DNA of 64,000 nt from Pseudomonas paraeruginosa PA7 (GTDB lineage Bacteria > Pseudomonadota > Gammaproteobacteria > Pseudomonadales > Pseudomonadaceae). Each line of letters begins with the position of its first letter. The stretch's first letter is position 1. The position numbers were made by a program, and so were the translations under genes. Positions 18,050 to 26,767 of the stretch are shown here, piece after piece. The stretch is taken from contig NC_009656.1 in assembly GCF_000017205.1 (NCBI RefSeq), positions 1,926,001 through 1,990,000 of the forward strand, in the 5' to 3' direction. Below the pieces are notes generated by a model, which searched no databases, had not been told where the DNA came from, and saw only the letters and a list, made by a program, of their open reading frames with translations.

Positions 18050-19430
18050 CCTTGTCGCGCAGGCGCTCGGCGGCCTGCTGCAGGGCCTGGATGACCCGTT
18101 CCTTGTCGTAGTTCTGGATGTTGTTGGTATCCAGGTACATGGAGAAGCCTGGCAGTTCGTGCTCGACGTAGCTGGGCGCGGCGCCGAGGTCGCGGCGCGA
18201 GTCCACCACCTGGTAGATCTGCACCGGCCGGCTGAAGCCCTTGACCGTGATCTGGCCCTTGTCGCGGCACATGATCACGTCCTTGACCAGCGAGTAGGTC
18301 TCGTGGGAAATGAGGATCTCGCCGGCTTCCGAGGCGCTTTCCAGGCGGCTGGCGAGGTTCACCTCGCGACCGATGATGGTGTAGTCCATGCGCGTGTCGG
18401 CGCCGAAGTTGCCCACCGTGCAATAGCCGGTGTTGATGCCCATGCGGATTTCCAGCGGCTTGGTGATGCCCTGGGCCCGCCACTGCTGGCGCAGCACCTT
18501 CATGTGCTTGCGCATGGCGATGCCCATCGATACCGCCGCCACGGCGTCCTTCTTCGCGCCCTGGGTACTGGGGTCGCCGAAGAACACCATGACGCAGTCG
18601 CCGACGAACTTATCAATGGTGCCGCCGTACTTGAGGGCGATCTTCGACATCTCGTTGAGGTAGTTGTTGAGCAGGTCGGTCAGCGCCTCGGCCTCCAGCT
18701 CCTCGGAGAGTTCGGTGAAGCCGCGGATATCGGAGAAGAACACGGTGAGCTTCTTGCGCTGGGTTTCCAGGCGCACGCTCTTCTTGCCGCTGAAGATCAT
18801 CTCCCAGACCTGCGGCGACAGGTACTTGGCCAGGTTGCGCGCGAGCCGCGCGGCCTTTTCCTGCTCGCGGGCGATCTCCTGGCGCACCTGGGCCAGGCGC
18901 AGGCCCTGCTGGTGGCCGAAGAAGGCGGTGATGCAGATGTACAGGCCGCAGAACAGGATGCTCACCGCCGCCACTTCCACCGGCGTGGTGCCGAGCAGCG
19001 GCGGCGCGGCGAGGACGGTGACCAGCAGGGCGCTGCTGGCCGATACCAGCAGGGCCATGCCGAGCAGGCGCAGGCCGCCGATGACCAGCGCGGTGAAGCT
19101 GAGCACCAGCAGGAACATCAGGCTGGGGACCACCGAGAAGCCGAGCAGGGCCATGCCCAGGCCGCAGTGCGCGGCGTCGACCGCGAGCAGGACGCGGGTC
19201 ACCTTGCGCGGATCGTGCTGGCGGAAGCGCTGGCCGAGATGGTAGGCCAGGTGCGGGTAGAGCAGGGCGTACGGCACCATCCAGAGGATGCCGTAGCTGA
19301 AATACTGGGTATAGGTTCCCGCCGCGATGCTGGCGCCACACGCGATATAAGCCAGCACGCGCGAATAGTATTCGCGCATGGATGCGACGGACCGGCTCGT
19401 CGGCGAGCGGTCGGGGAGGGTGGGCTTCAT
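18039..19430 (-). CDS. cyaB: Membrane class III adenylate cyclase
   Basis: A 463-residue class III adenylate cyclase that makes cAMP, the signal for Vfr. Residues about 25-200 form the MASE2 membrane sensor, with six helices beginning YSRVLAYIACGASIAAGTY. A short helical linker with QEIAREQEKAARLARNLAKY follows. The catalytic domain starts at about 235 with VFFSDIRGFTELSEE, carrying the two metal Asp residues (one in SDIRGF, one in GDCVMVFFG), then MGINTGYCTVGNFGADTRMDYT. Length matches P. aeruginosa CyaB as I recall it. The 3' end overlaps the convergent agt1 by 11 bases. Confidence 0.95.
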   Translation of the reverse strand: MKPTLPDRSPTSRSVASMREYYSRVLAYIACGASIAAGTYTQYFSYGILWMVPYALLYPHLAYHLGQRFRQHDPRKVTRVLLAVDAAHCGLGMALLGFSVVPSLMFLLVLSFTALVIGGLRLLGMALLVSASSALLVTVLAAPPLLGTTPVEVAAVSILFCGLYICITAFFGHQQGLRLAQVRQEIAREQEKAARLARNLAKYLSPQVWEMIFSGKKSVRLETQRKKLTVFFSDIRGFTELSEELEAEALTDLLNNYLNEMSKIALKYGGTIDKFVGDCVMVFFGDPSTQGAKKDAVAAVSMGIAMRKHMKVLRQQWRAQGITKPLEIRMGINTGYCTVGNFGADTRMDYTIIGREVNLASRLESASEAGEILISHETYSLVKDVIMCRDKGQITVKGFSRPVQIYQVVDSRRDLGAAPSYVEHELPGFSMYLDTNNIQNYDKERVIQALQQAAERLRDKVIL

Positions 19431-19646
19431 GCGCTGGAGAGGATCCCTGTGTATTTTCGTCCCGGCTCTGCCTCGTGAGCGCTCCGCCGGGGAATGGCGG
19501 CTGGCCAGGTTGCTGGCGGAATCTTAACCAAGCGTTTGCGTGGCGGCCAGTGACAGCTGATCGATTGTTCAGGGAATGCACGTGCGCCCGGGACCGACGG
19601 TCGTGCCGGGAGGGCGACCGGCCAGGGGGGCCGGCCGCGCGGGGCG

Positions 19647-19964
19647 TCAGAAACGGATGCGACCGGTGAAGGCGTCCTTGAGCATCACCCAGTCGCCCAT
19701 GAACGACCACAACGGATACTTGAAGGTGGCCGGGCGGTTCTTCTCGAAGACGAAGTGGCCGACCCAGGCGAAGCCGTAGCCGACCAGCGGCAGCGCCAGC
19801 AGCCACAGCCACTGCTGGCTGGCCAGCGCGTGGAAGAGCACCGCCAGCACCAGCAGGCTGCCGACGTAGTGCAGGCGACGGCAGACGGCATTGCTGTGCT
19901 CCTGCAGGTAATAGGGGTAGAACTCGGCGAAACTCTGGAAACGCTGGACGTCGGGGCTGCTCAT
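19647..19964 (-). CDS. DUF962/Mpo1-like membrane protein
   Basis: A 105-residue membrane protein of the DUF962 (YGL010w/Mpo1-like) family. The conserved histidines are in YYLQEHSNAVCRRLHYVGS near residues 19-34 and VGHFVFEKNRPATFKYPLWS near 68-87; these are metal ligands in the yeast Mpo1 2-hydroxy fatty acid dioxygenase. Two hydrophobic helices lie between them (LLVLAVLFHALA and WLLALPLVGYGFAWVG). It may act on hydroxy fatty acids, but this short bacterial form is untested as far as I know. It is divergent from an AraC gene. Confidence 0.85.
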   Translation of the reverse strand: MSSPDVQRFQSFAEFYPYYLQEHSNAVCRRLHYVGSLLVLAVLFHALASQQWLWLLALPLVGYGFAWVGHFVFEKNRPATFKYPLWSFMGDWVMLKDAFTGRIRF

Positions 19965-20105
19965 GGGATGCCTCCTCTCGTTGTGTCGGTCCAGTGTAGG
20001 CGGGCAGGCCGATACCACGGATGACATACAGGGCCAGTTTAGTATCCTTGGGCCGCCAGGCCAGCCGATGGCCAGCATTGTGCCCCCCAGAACAAGAAGA
20101 GACCG

Positions 20106-21119
20106 ATGCCGGAACGTACTACCTTGTCCAGTTGGGTCCAGGGCATCGTCCTCGCCCTGGAGCTGGAAGGCCTCGACGGGCGCCAGCTGTTCGCCGAGCT
20201 GGGCCTCGACTACCAGGCCCTGCAGGATCCCGACGCGCGCTTTCCCCAGGACGCGATGAGCCGCCTGTGGCAGCGGGCAGTGGCGCTCAGCGGCAATCCG
20301 GCGATCGGCCTGAACATCGCCCGGGTCCGCCGGCCGGCCTTCCACGTGGTGGGCTATGCGCTGATGTCGAGTCGCAACCTGGCCGAAGGCTTCGCTCGCC
20401 TGGAACGTTACCAGCGGATCATCGCGGAAGCGTCCGACCTGACTTTCCGCCGCACGCCACAGGGCTATCGGCTGGGCGTCACGGTGCATGGCGATCGACT
20501 GCCGGCGCCGCCGCAGAGCGCCGAATGCTCGCTGGCCTACCTGGTGGACATGGTCCGCTGGATCACCGGTCGCGCGCTGGACCCGCTGCTGGTGGAGCTG
20601 CCCGGCGCGCCGCGCGAGCCGCTGGCGCCCTACAGCGAGCTGTTCCGCGCGCCGCTGCGTTTCCATGCCGAGGAGTACGCGCTGGTGTTCTCCCGCGCCG
20701 ACCTGGAGGCCCCGCTCCCCTCTGCCAACGAGGCGCTGGCCCAATTGCACGACCGTTTCGCCGGCGACTACCTGGCGCGCTTCGGCAGCAGTCGCATCAC
20801 CCACCTGGCCCGGCAGACCCTGTGCCGGCTGCTGCCGCAGGGCGAGCCCAGGCGCGAGCGGGTGGCGCAGGCGTTGCACCTGTCGCAGCGCACCTTGCAA
20901 CGACGCCTCCAGGAAGAAGGCACCAGCTACCAGCAACTGCTCGACGACACGCGCCGGGAGATGGCCGGACAGTATCTCCAGCAGCCTGGCCTGACCTTGC
21001 TGGAAGTCGCCTACCTGCTGGGTTTCGCCGATCCGAGCAATTTCTTCCGGGCGTTCCGCCGCTGGTTCGGTTGCACGCCCAGCGAATACCGCGCGCGCTG
21101 GCAGGACGGGCCGGGGTAG
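20106..21119 (+). CDS. AraC-family transcriptional regulator (OruR/GbdR-like arabinose-binding type)
   Basis: A 337-residue regulator. Residues about 20-200 form the Arabinose_bd sensor domain common in pseudomonads (VVGYALMSSRNLAEGFARLERYQRI near 80). The last 90 residues hold the AraC DNA-binding domain: VAQALHLSQRTLQRRLQEEGTSY and the signature VAYLLGFADPSNFFRAFRRWFGCTPSEYR. It is divergent from the DUF962 gene (141-base gap) and convergent with the MCE transporter operon, so the DUF962 gene is the best local target. Effector is unknown. ATG 20106 is the only well-placed start. Confidence 0.88.
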   Translation: MPERTTLSSWVQGIVLALELEGLDGRQLFAELGLDYQALQDPDARFPQDAMSRLWQRAVALSGNPAIGLNIARVRRPAFHVVGYALMSSRNLAEGFARLERYQRIIAEASDLTFRRTPQGYRLGVTVHGDRLPAPPQSAECSLAYLVDMVRWITGRALDPLLVELPGAPREPLAPYSELFRAPLRFHAEEYALVFSRADLEAPLPSANEALAQLHDRFAGDYLARFGSSRITHLARQTLCRLLPQGEPRRERVAQALHLSQRTLQRRLQEEGTSYQQLLDDTRREMAGQYLQQPGLTLLEVAYLLGFADPSNFFRAFRRWFGCTPSEYRARWQDGPG

Positions 21120-21137
21120 CCGGCCAGTCCACGCGGT

Positions 21138-21782
21138 TCAGGGCTGCGCGGAGGGTTGTGCAGCGGCCTGGCGCAGGGTCCAGTCGAGGACCTGGGCCGA
21201 TAGCGTATCGGCGGCCTTGCCGAAGGCGCTGACCACTTCCGGAACCTTCCTGCCATCCACCGGCTGGCGTACCTCGAAGCGCCGGCTGGCGATCACCCGC
21301 TTGTCGTCGCTGCGCACCAGTCGCGCGTCGTAGCGGATCAGCGCGGTGGCCTGGCCGTTCGGGTATTCGGTCTGGAATGCGCGCAGGTCGCCGCCCAGTT
21401 CGAAATCGGCCTGCAGGTTGCTGTCGTCGCTGCTCAGGCCACGGACCCGGCCGTCGGCCTGGAACGCCTGCATCAGGCGATCGCGCAGCAGCGCCGGCGC
21501 CGGGTCGCTCCAGCGCGCGCCCTGGTACACGCTGATCTCGTCGCCCTGTGGGCGCACCGCGATGCGCGGGCTCTCCAGCACCAGGCTGGTGCGCGGCCGG
21601 GCGATCCGCAGCGACCAGTCGACCGGCCGCGCGACGGCACTGGCCGGCGGGTTGTGCACCGGCAACAGGTAAACCTGCAGGACCTGCGCCTCCGGCAGGA
21701 TCGAACAGGCGCCGAGAGTGGCGAACACGACCAGGCCGGCGGCCAGGGACAGGCGACGCAGCGGGCGAAGGGCGACCATCAT
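21138..21782 (-). CDS. ABC-type transport auxiliary lipoprotein (PqiC-like)
   Basis: A 214-residue outer-membrane lipoprotein candidate. A signal peptide with lipobox LGAC is present at about residues 24-27 (FATLGACSILPEA). The rest matches the ABC_trans_aux/PqiC family, with YLLPVHNPPAS, WSLRIARPRTSLVLESPRIAV and QGARWSDPAPALLRDRLMQAFQ. Such lipoproteins partner MCE proteins to move lipids between the membranes. It is the last of four genes; its ATG at 21782 overlaps the stop of the MCE gene (ATGA). Localisation follows from the lipobox; partner assignment follows from context. Confidence 0.87.
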   Translation of the reverse strand: MMVALRPLRRLSLAAGLVVFATLGACSILPEAQVLQVYLLPVHNPPASAVARPVDWSLRIARPRTSLVLESPRIAVRPQGDEISVYQGARWSDPAPALLRDRLMQAFQADGRVRGLSSDDSNLQADFELGGDLRAFQTEYPNGQATALIRYDARLVRSDDKRVIASRRFEVRQPVDGRKVPEVVSAFGKAADTLSAQVLDWTLRQAAAQPSAQP

Positions 21783-22717
21783 GGGGTGAACTCCTTGGTT
21801 TTTTCCCGGCCCAGCAGGTAGTTCGCCGGGTTTTCTTCCAGGCGCCGGCTGATCCCGCGCAGCGCCGCCAGGGTGTCGCGCAGTTCGCTGACCGCCGGAC
21901 CGAGCTCGGCGATGCCCTGGATACCGCCGTCCAGCGAATGGCGGTTTTCGCTGATCAACTGGTCGAGGGTAGCACTGGTGCGTTCCAGCGAGGCCATGGT
22001 CTTGCTGGCATTCTCCAGCATCCCTTTGCCCTGCTCGTTGAGCAGACCATTGGCGTTGCGCATCAGTTCGCTGGCCTGGGCCAGGGCGGCGTTGGCCTGC
22101 TTGCTGGCCTGGGCCAGTTGCTGCATCACCGCGCTGACGTTCTCGCGCTCGGCGGAAAGCGCGCCGGTGGCCTGGTCGAGATGATCCAGGGTGCGGCTGA
22201 TGCGGGCGCTGTTCTCTTCGGAAAGCAGGTTGCTGAAACGCGCGATGAGCTGGTTGATATTGCCCATCAGGTCCTCGCCGTTGCTCAGCAACTGGGTCAG
22301 TGGCGAGGGCGTGGCGACGATAACCGGGATCTTCCCGTCCTTGCCTTCCAGCATCGGGCTGGAGGGCGTGCCGCTGCTGAGCTGGATGATCGAGGTGCCG
22401 GTGATCCCGGTGAGCGCCAGCTTGGCCGTGGTGTCCTGCTTGATCGGCGCGCTGGCCACCACCCGGATGCGCGCCCAGACCTTGCGCGGGTCCTGCGGGT
22501 CGAGGCGGAGGAAGGCGACGTCGCCGACCTTGATCCCGCTGTACTGCACCGAACTGCCCTGGGACAGGCCGCTGACCGCCTCGTTGAAGACGATGTCGTA
22601 GTAGTTGAACTTGCCCTCGGAGCCTGACTTGGCCAGCCACAGGCCGAAGAGCAGGGCGGCGCCGATCACGATCACGCTGAACAGGCCGATCAACACATGG
22701 TGGGCTCGGGTTTCCAT
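21779..22717 (-). CDS. MCE (MlaD-family) membrane-anchored lipid-binding protein
   Basis: A 312-residue MlaD-family protein. One N-terminal membrane helix is at about residues 8-30 (VLIGLFSVIVIGAALLFGLW). The MCE domain is at about 38-120 (FNEAVSGLSQGSSVQYSGIKVGDV and GITGTSIIQLSSG). A long helical region from about 130 to 300 is rich in Gln and Leu and likely forms a coiled-coil tube or needle, as in PqiB/YebT-type proteins, though with a single MCE domain. It should carry lipid from the periplasm to or from the permease. It is one base from the ATPase gene upstream and overlaps the lipoprotein gene downstream. Confidence 0.9.
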   Translation of the reverse strand: METRAHHVLIGLFSVIVIGAALLFGLWLAKSGSEGKFNYYDIVFNEAVSGLSQGSSVQYSGIKVGDVAFLRLDPQDPRKVWARIRVVASAPIKQDTTAKLALTGITGTSIIQLSSGTPSSPMLEGKDGKIPVIVATPSPLTQLLSNGEDLMGNINQLIARFSNLLSEENSARISRTLDHLDQATGALSAERENVSAVMQQLAQASKQANAALAQASELMRNANGLLNEQGKGMLENASKTMASLERTSATLDQLISENRHSLDGGIQGIAELGPAVSELRDTLAALRGISRRLEENPANYLLGREKTKEFTP

Positions 22718-22718
22718 C

Positions 22719-23513
22719 TCAGTGGTTCTCCAGCACGGCGGCGACTTGGTGGGCGGCGCGCCCGCGCGGCCCGTGGAAATACTCGCGGACCCAGGCGTCG
22801 TCGGTGGCGGCGACCCGCTCCAGGGTATCGACCACCAGGACCTTCTTCTGCGACAGCACGGCGACCCGGTCGCAGATGGTGTACAGGGTGTCGAGGTCGT
22901 GGGTGACCAGGAACACGGTCAGTCCCAGGGCGTCGCGCAGGGTGCGGATCAGGTTGTCGAAGGCGGCCGCGCCGATCGGATCGAGGCCGGCGGTGGGCTC
23001 GTCGAGGAACAGTATGTCCGGGTCCAGCGCCAGGGCACGGGCCAGGGCGGCGCGCTTGATCATGCCGCCGGAAAGCGAGGCCGGATACTTGTCGCCGGCA
23101 TTGGCCGGCAGCCCGGCGAGGGCCAGCTTGACCTGGGCCAGGTGCTCGGCGTCGGCGCGCGGCAGGCCGGCGTTCTCGATCAGCGGCAGGGCGACGTTCT
23201 CGACCACGGTCAGCGAGGAGAACAGCGCGCCCTGCTGGAACAGCACGCCGAAGCGCCGCTCGACCAGCGAACGGCGCTCTTCCGGCAGTTGCAGCAGGTC
23301 CTCGCCGAACACCCGCACGCTGCCCGAGGTCGGCCGGCGCAGGCCGACGATGCTGCGCAGCAGCACCGACTTGCCGGTGCCGGAGCCGCCGACCACGCCG
23401 AGGATCTCGCCGCGGCGGACGTCGAGGTCGAGGTGCTCGTGCACGGTCTGGGCGCCGAAACGGTTGCACAGGTCGCGCACCTGGATGATCGCCTGCGGGT
23501 TGTCCTGGCTCAC
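22719..23513 (-). CDS. MlaF-type ABC transporter ATPase
   Basis: A 264-residue ABC ATPase of the lipid (Mla/Ttg2A-like) class. Walker A is VGGSGTGKSVLLRSI near residue 42. The Q-loop is LFQQGALFSSLTV, the signature is LSGGMIKRAALARALA (the GGM form typical of MlaF), Walker B is ILFLDEPTAGLDP, and the switch His is in VTHDLDT. I chose GTG 23513, which overlaps the permease stop (GTGA); the protein then starts MSQDNPQAIIQVRDL. It energises the MCE lipid transporter. No downstream ATG would preserve the first strand of the fold. Confidence 0.9.
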   Translation of the reverse strand: MSQDNPQAIIQVRDLCNRFGAQTVHEHLDLDVRRGEILGVVGGSGTGKSVLLRSIVGLRRPTSGSVRVFGEDLLQLPEERRSLVERRFGVLFQQGALFSSLTVVENVALPLIENAGLPRADAEHLAQVKLALAGLPANAGDKYPASLSGGMIKRAALARALALDPDILFLDEPTAGLDPIGAAAFDNLIRTLRDALGLTVFLVTHDLDTLYTICDRVAVLSQKKVLVVDTLERVAATDDAWVREYFHGPRGRAAHQVAAVLENH

Positions 23514-24655
23514 CAGCCCATCTCCATGAAGAACAGCGCGGCGAGGGCGTCGAGCAGGATCACCACGAAGATCGAGTGGACCACGCTGGTGGTCGTGTGC
23601 TCGCCCACCGACTGCGCGCTGCCGCTGACCTTGAAGCCTTCCAGGCAGCCGATCACGGCGATCAGGAAGGCGAACAGCGGGGCCTTGCTGATGCCGACCA
23701 GGAAATGCTGGACGCCGATGCCGTCCTCCATGATCGACAGGAACATCGCCGGCGGGATGTCCAGGGACCAGGCGCAGACCGTCATGCCGCCGACGATGCC
23801 GCAGAGCATGCCGACGAAGGTCAGCATCGGCAGCGACACCAGCAGCGCCAGCACCCGCGGCAGCACCAGCAGTTCGATGGGGTTGAGGCCGAGGGCGCGG
23901 ATCGCGTCGATCTCCTCGTTGGCCTTCATCGAACCGATCTGCGCGGTGAAGGCGCTGGCGGTGCGGCCGGCCATGAGGATCGCGGTGAGCAGCACGGCGA
24001 ATTCGCGGAGGAAGGAGAACACCACCAGGTTGACCGTGTAGATGGTCGCACCGAAGTTGGCCAGCACCGTGGCGCCGAGGAAGGCGATCACCGCGCCGAC
24101 CAGGAAGGTCAGCAGGGCGATGATCGGCACCGCGTCCAGGCCGCTCTTCTCGATGTTCGCCACCAGCGGCGTGACCCGCCAGCTGGCCGGGCGGACCAGG
24201 CTGCGGAGCAGGGTTTCCAGGGTCAGGCCGATGAAGCCGAGGAGCGCCTTGAGGTGCAGCCAGAAGGTCTCCATGGCACAGCCGATGCGCGCCAGCAGTT
24301 CGATGGCGGTGGTCGGCGGCTTGGGTTTTTCCGGTTCGCAGAAATCGTGCAGGGCGTGGCCGACGGTCTTCAGCAGGGCCTGGCGCTCGCGCGGCAGGCC
24401 AGGCTCCAGCTCGGCGAGGTCGGCCAGGCGTTCGGCGCCGAGCAGCTCGGCGAGCAGCGCGGCGCCGGCGGTATCCAGGGCGCCGAGCTGGCTGAGGTCG
24501 AAGCTGGCGTCGCCCGCCACCTGGCTGCGCAGGCGCGTCACCTCGCGCTCCAGGGCCGTGTAGTGGGCGAGCGTCCAATCACCTATGGCTCTGACGCGGG
24601 CGGGCTGGGTGGAACTATCCAGGCTCACGTGGCCGGGTTGCGGCTGAGTCGTCAT
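23510..24655 (-). CDS. MlaE-type permease with fused N-terminal STAS domain
   Basis: A 381-residue inner-membrane permease. Residues about 20-110 are a STAS-like domain (FDLSQLGALDTAGAALLAELL near 53), the same fold as the separate MlaB subunit of the Mla system. Residues about 135-381 are the MlaE domain with about five helices, including EFAVLLTAILMAGRTASAF, the strongly conserved GRTASAF segment, and QIGSMKANEEIDAIRALGLNP. It is the first gene of a four-gene, fully coupled operon. Fusion of STAS to permease explains why no mlaB is present. Retrograde or anterograde direction cannot be told. Confidence 0.9.
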   Translation of the reverse strand: MTTQPQPGHVSLDSSTQPARVRAIGDWTLAHYTALEREVTRLRSQVAGDASFDLSQLGALDTAGAALLAELLGAERLADLAELEPGLPRERQALLKTVGHALHDFCEPEKPKPPTTAIELLARIGCAMETFWLHLKALLGFIGLTLETLLRSLVRPASWRVTPLVANIEKSGLDAVPIIALLTFLVGAVIAFLGATVLANFGATIYTVNLVVFSFLREFAVLLTAILMAGRTASAFTAQIGSMKANEEIDAIRALGLNPIELLVLPRVLALLVSLPMLTFVGMLCGIVGGMTVCAWSLDIPPAMFLSIMEDGIGVQHFLVGISKAPLFAFLIAVIGCLEGFKVSGSAQSVGEHTTTSVVHSIFVVILLDALAALFFMEMGW

Positions 24656-24719
24656 GGTGCAGAAGCTTACACCGGCTTTTCAGTCCCTGAGTAGAGACAT
24701 TGCGGCCAGGGTCCGCCGC

Positions 24720-26174
24720 TCAGTGGCGCCAGAACGCAGGGGTCAGCAGAACCAGCACGGTGATGATTTCCAGGCGGCCGAGCAGCATGCCGGCGGCCAG
24801 CAGCCACTTGGCGGCGTCCGGCAGGCTGGCGAAGTTGCCCGAGGGGCCGATGATCGGCCCCATCCCCGGCCCTACGCCGGCCACGGTGCTGGCGGCGCCG
24901 GTGAGCGCGGTCATCCAGTCCAGGCCGATCAGCGACAGGCCGAGGGCGAGCAGGCAGACGACGATGGCGAAGAAGAACGAGAAGGTCAGGATCGAGCGGA
25001 CGATCTCCTCGTCCAGGCGGTGGCCGTTGTAGTTCTGCTTGAGCACCGCGCGCGGGTGGATCAGCTGGTAGAGGTTGGCCTTGAGCAGGGTGTAGGCGAC
25101 CTGGAAGCGGAAGATCTTGATGCCGCCGGCGGTGGAGCCGGAACAGCCGCCGATGAAGCCGAGGTAGAAGAACAGCATGATCGAGAAGTGGCCCCACATG
25201 CTGTAGTCGCCGAGGGCGAAGCCGGTGGTGGTGACCACCGAGGTGACGTTCACCGCGACGATGCGGAAGGCGTCCATCCAGGGCAGCCTGGAGGTCAGCG
25301 CGTACCAGGTGCCCATCAGCAGCCACGTCACCAGCAGCAGGCCGAGCAGGCCGCGCACCTGCTGATCCTTGATCAGCGCCCGGCGGTGGCCGCGCAGGGT
25401 GGCGACGTAGAGCGCGAACGGCAGGCTGCCGAGGATCATCACCGCTACCGCGGTCCAGTGCACCGCCGGCTGCTTCCACTTGGCCAGGGACTGGTCGGAG
25501 GTGGAGAAACCGCCGGTGGAAATCGCCGACATGGCGTGGTTGACCGCGTCGAACGGGCTCATGCCGGCGCCCCAGAAGGCCAGGCTGCCGAGGAGGGTGA
25601 TGCCGACATAGGTGGCGACGATGTACTTGGCGACCATGTGCGAGCGCGGCATGACCTTTTCCGAGCGGTCCGAGGACTCGGTCTGGAACAGGCGCATGCC
25701 GCCGATCCGCAGCATCGGCAGGATCGCCACCGCCATGGCGATGAAGCCGATGCCGCCGAGCCAGTGCAGCAGCGAGCGCCAGATGAGGATGCCCGGCGAC
25801 ATGTCGTCCAGCCCGCTGAGTACGGTGGAGCCGGTGGCGGTGATGCCCGACATGCTCTCGAAGAACGCGTCGGTGTAGCTGATGTGCTGCTGCAGGACGA
25901 ACGGCAGGGCGGCGAAGATGCACACCAGCACCCAGCTCGACACCGTCAGCATGTACATGTCCCGTGGACGCAGGTGGACGTGCTCGGGGCGACCGGGAAG
26001 GACCAGGCCGAGGCCGCTGACGAAGGTGGCGACGCTGGACCAGATGAAGGCCTGGATGCCTTCGGTACGGTCGAAGGCGAGCATGGTGAGGATCGGGACC
26101 AGCATGCTGGCGGCCAGAGTGATCAGGAAGATGCCGATGATGAAACCGAGGGTGCGTAGGGTCGGCAAGGCCAT
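24720..26174 (-). CDS. trkH: TrkH-family potassium uptake permease
   Basis: A 484-residue K+ channel-like permease of the Trk/Ktr superfamily, expected to work with the TrkA regulatory subunit encoded elsewhere. Four pore-loop repeats are visible, including ITATGSTVLSGLD near residue 110 with the selectivity glycine, AISTGGFSTSDQ near 225 and GGCSGSTAGGIKIFR near 315. Hydrophobic helices span the whole length. I chose ATG 26174, giving MALPTLRTLGF, the usual length. An upstream in-frame start at 26210 would add a proline-rich, non-family extension. Its stop is 64 bases from the MCE operon start. Confidence 0.93.
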   Translation of the reverse strand: MALPTLRTLGFIIGIFLITLAASMLVPILTMLAFDRTEGIQAFIWSSVATFVSGLGLVLPGRPEHVHLRPRDMYMLTVSSWVLVCIFAALPFVLQQHISYTDAFFESMSGITATGSTVLSGLDDMSPGILIWRSLLHWLGGIGFIAMAVAILPMLRIGGMRLFQTESSDRSEKVMPRSHMVAKYIVATYVGITLLGSLAFWGAGMSPFDAVNHAMSAISTGGFSTSDQSLAKWKQPAVHWTAVAVMILGSLPFALYVATLRGHRRALIKDQQVRGLLGLLLVTWLLMGTWYALTSRLPWMDAFRIVAVNVTSVVTTTGFALGDYSMWGHFSIMLFFYLGFIGGCSGSTAGGIKIFRFQVAYTLLKANLYQLIHPRAVLKQNYNGHRLDEEIVRSILTFSFFFAIVVCLLALGLSLIGLDWMTALTGAASTVAGVGPGMGPIIGPSGNFASLPDAAKWLLAAGMLLGRLEIITVLVLLTPAFWRH

Positions 26175-26331
26175 GGATCGTGGGGCTCTGGGCGGTGGCG
26201 GACCGGTCATTCTACCAGCCGTCCGCGCAGAGTAAATCCGCCGCTGCGCCCCTCTTCACAGCCGCCGCGAAATCGCTAGAATCTCGCTTCGCCCGCCGGC
26301 GCTCGCCGGTTTCTCTGGTGTTCTGCCAACC

Positions 26332-26703
26332 ATGTCCACTGACAATCCGTGTCTTACCTGCGGCGCCTGCTGTGCGCATTTCCGTGTGTCCTTCTACTGG
26401 GGGGAATGCCGTTCCGCGGGCGGCGTCGTGCCCGATGAGCTGACCGTCCAGGTCAACCCGCAGATGGTCGCCATGAGCGGCACCGAGAGCAGGCCGGTGC
26501 GCTGCGTCGGACTGCTCGGCGAGGTCGGTTGTGGCGTGCGCTGCACCGTCTACGAGCAGCGCTCCAGCACCTGCCGCGAGTTCGAGGCGGCCTGGGCCAA
26601 CGGCCAGCCGAACCCCGCTTGCGACGCCGCGCGCGCCGCCTACGGCCTGCCGCCGCTGACGCCACCGCTGCAACCGCACCTGGCGCCGGGGCGGGTCGCC
26701 TGA
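26332..26703 (+). CDS. YkgJ-family cysteine cluster protein
   Basis: A 123-residue protein of the YkgJ (UPF0153) family, with cysteines expected to bind zinc or iron. CLTCGACCAHF is at about residues 6-16, CVGLLGEVGCGVRCTVYEQRSSTC is at about 61-84, and a further Cys is near 104 (NPACDAAR). The molecular role is unknown. The protein is full length. ATG 26332 has no strong Shine-Dalgarno sequence, and the start is fixed by the conserved MSTDNPCLTCG beginning. It is divergent from trkH and 64 bases upstream of the nitroreductase gene, with which it may be transcribed. Confidence 0.88.
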   Translation: MSTDNPCLTCGACCAHFRVSFYWGECRSAGGVVPDELTVQVNPQMVAMSGTESRPVRCVGLLGEVGCGVRCTVYEQRSSTCREFEAAWANGQPNPACDAARAAYGLPPLTPPLQPHLAPGRVA

Positions 26704-26767
26704 TACTGGGCGGGGGCCCGGCGATTGCGTCTACAATGGCGATTTCGTCTTCGACAGGAGTTCGTCC

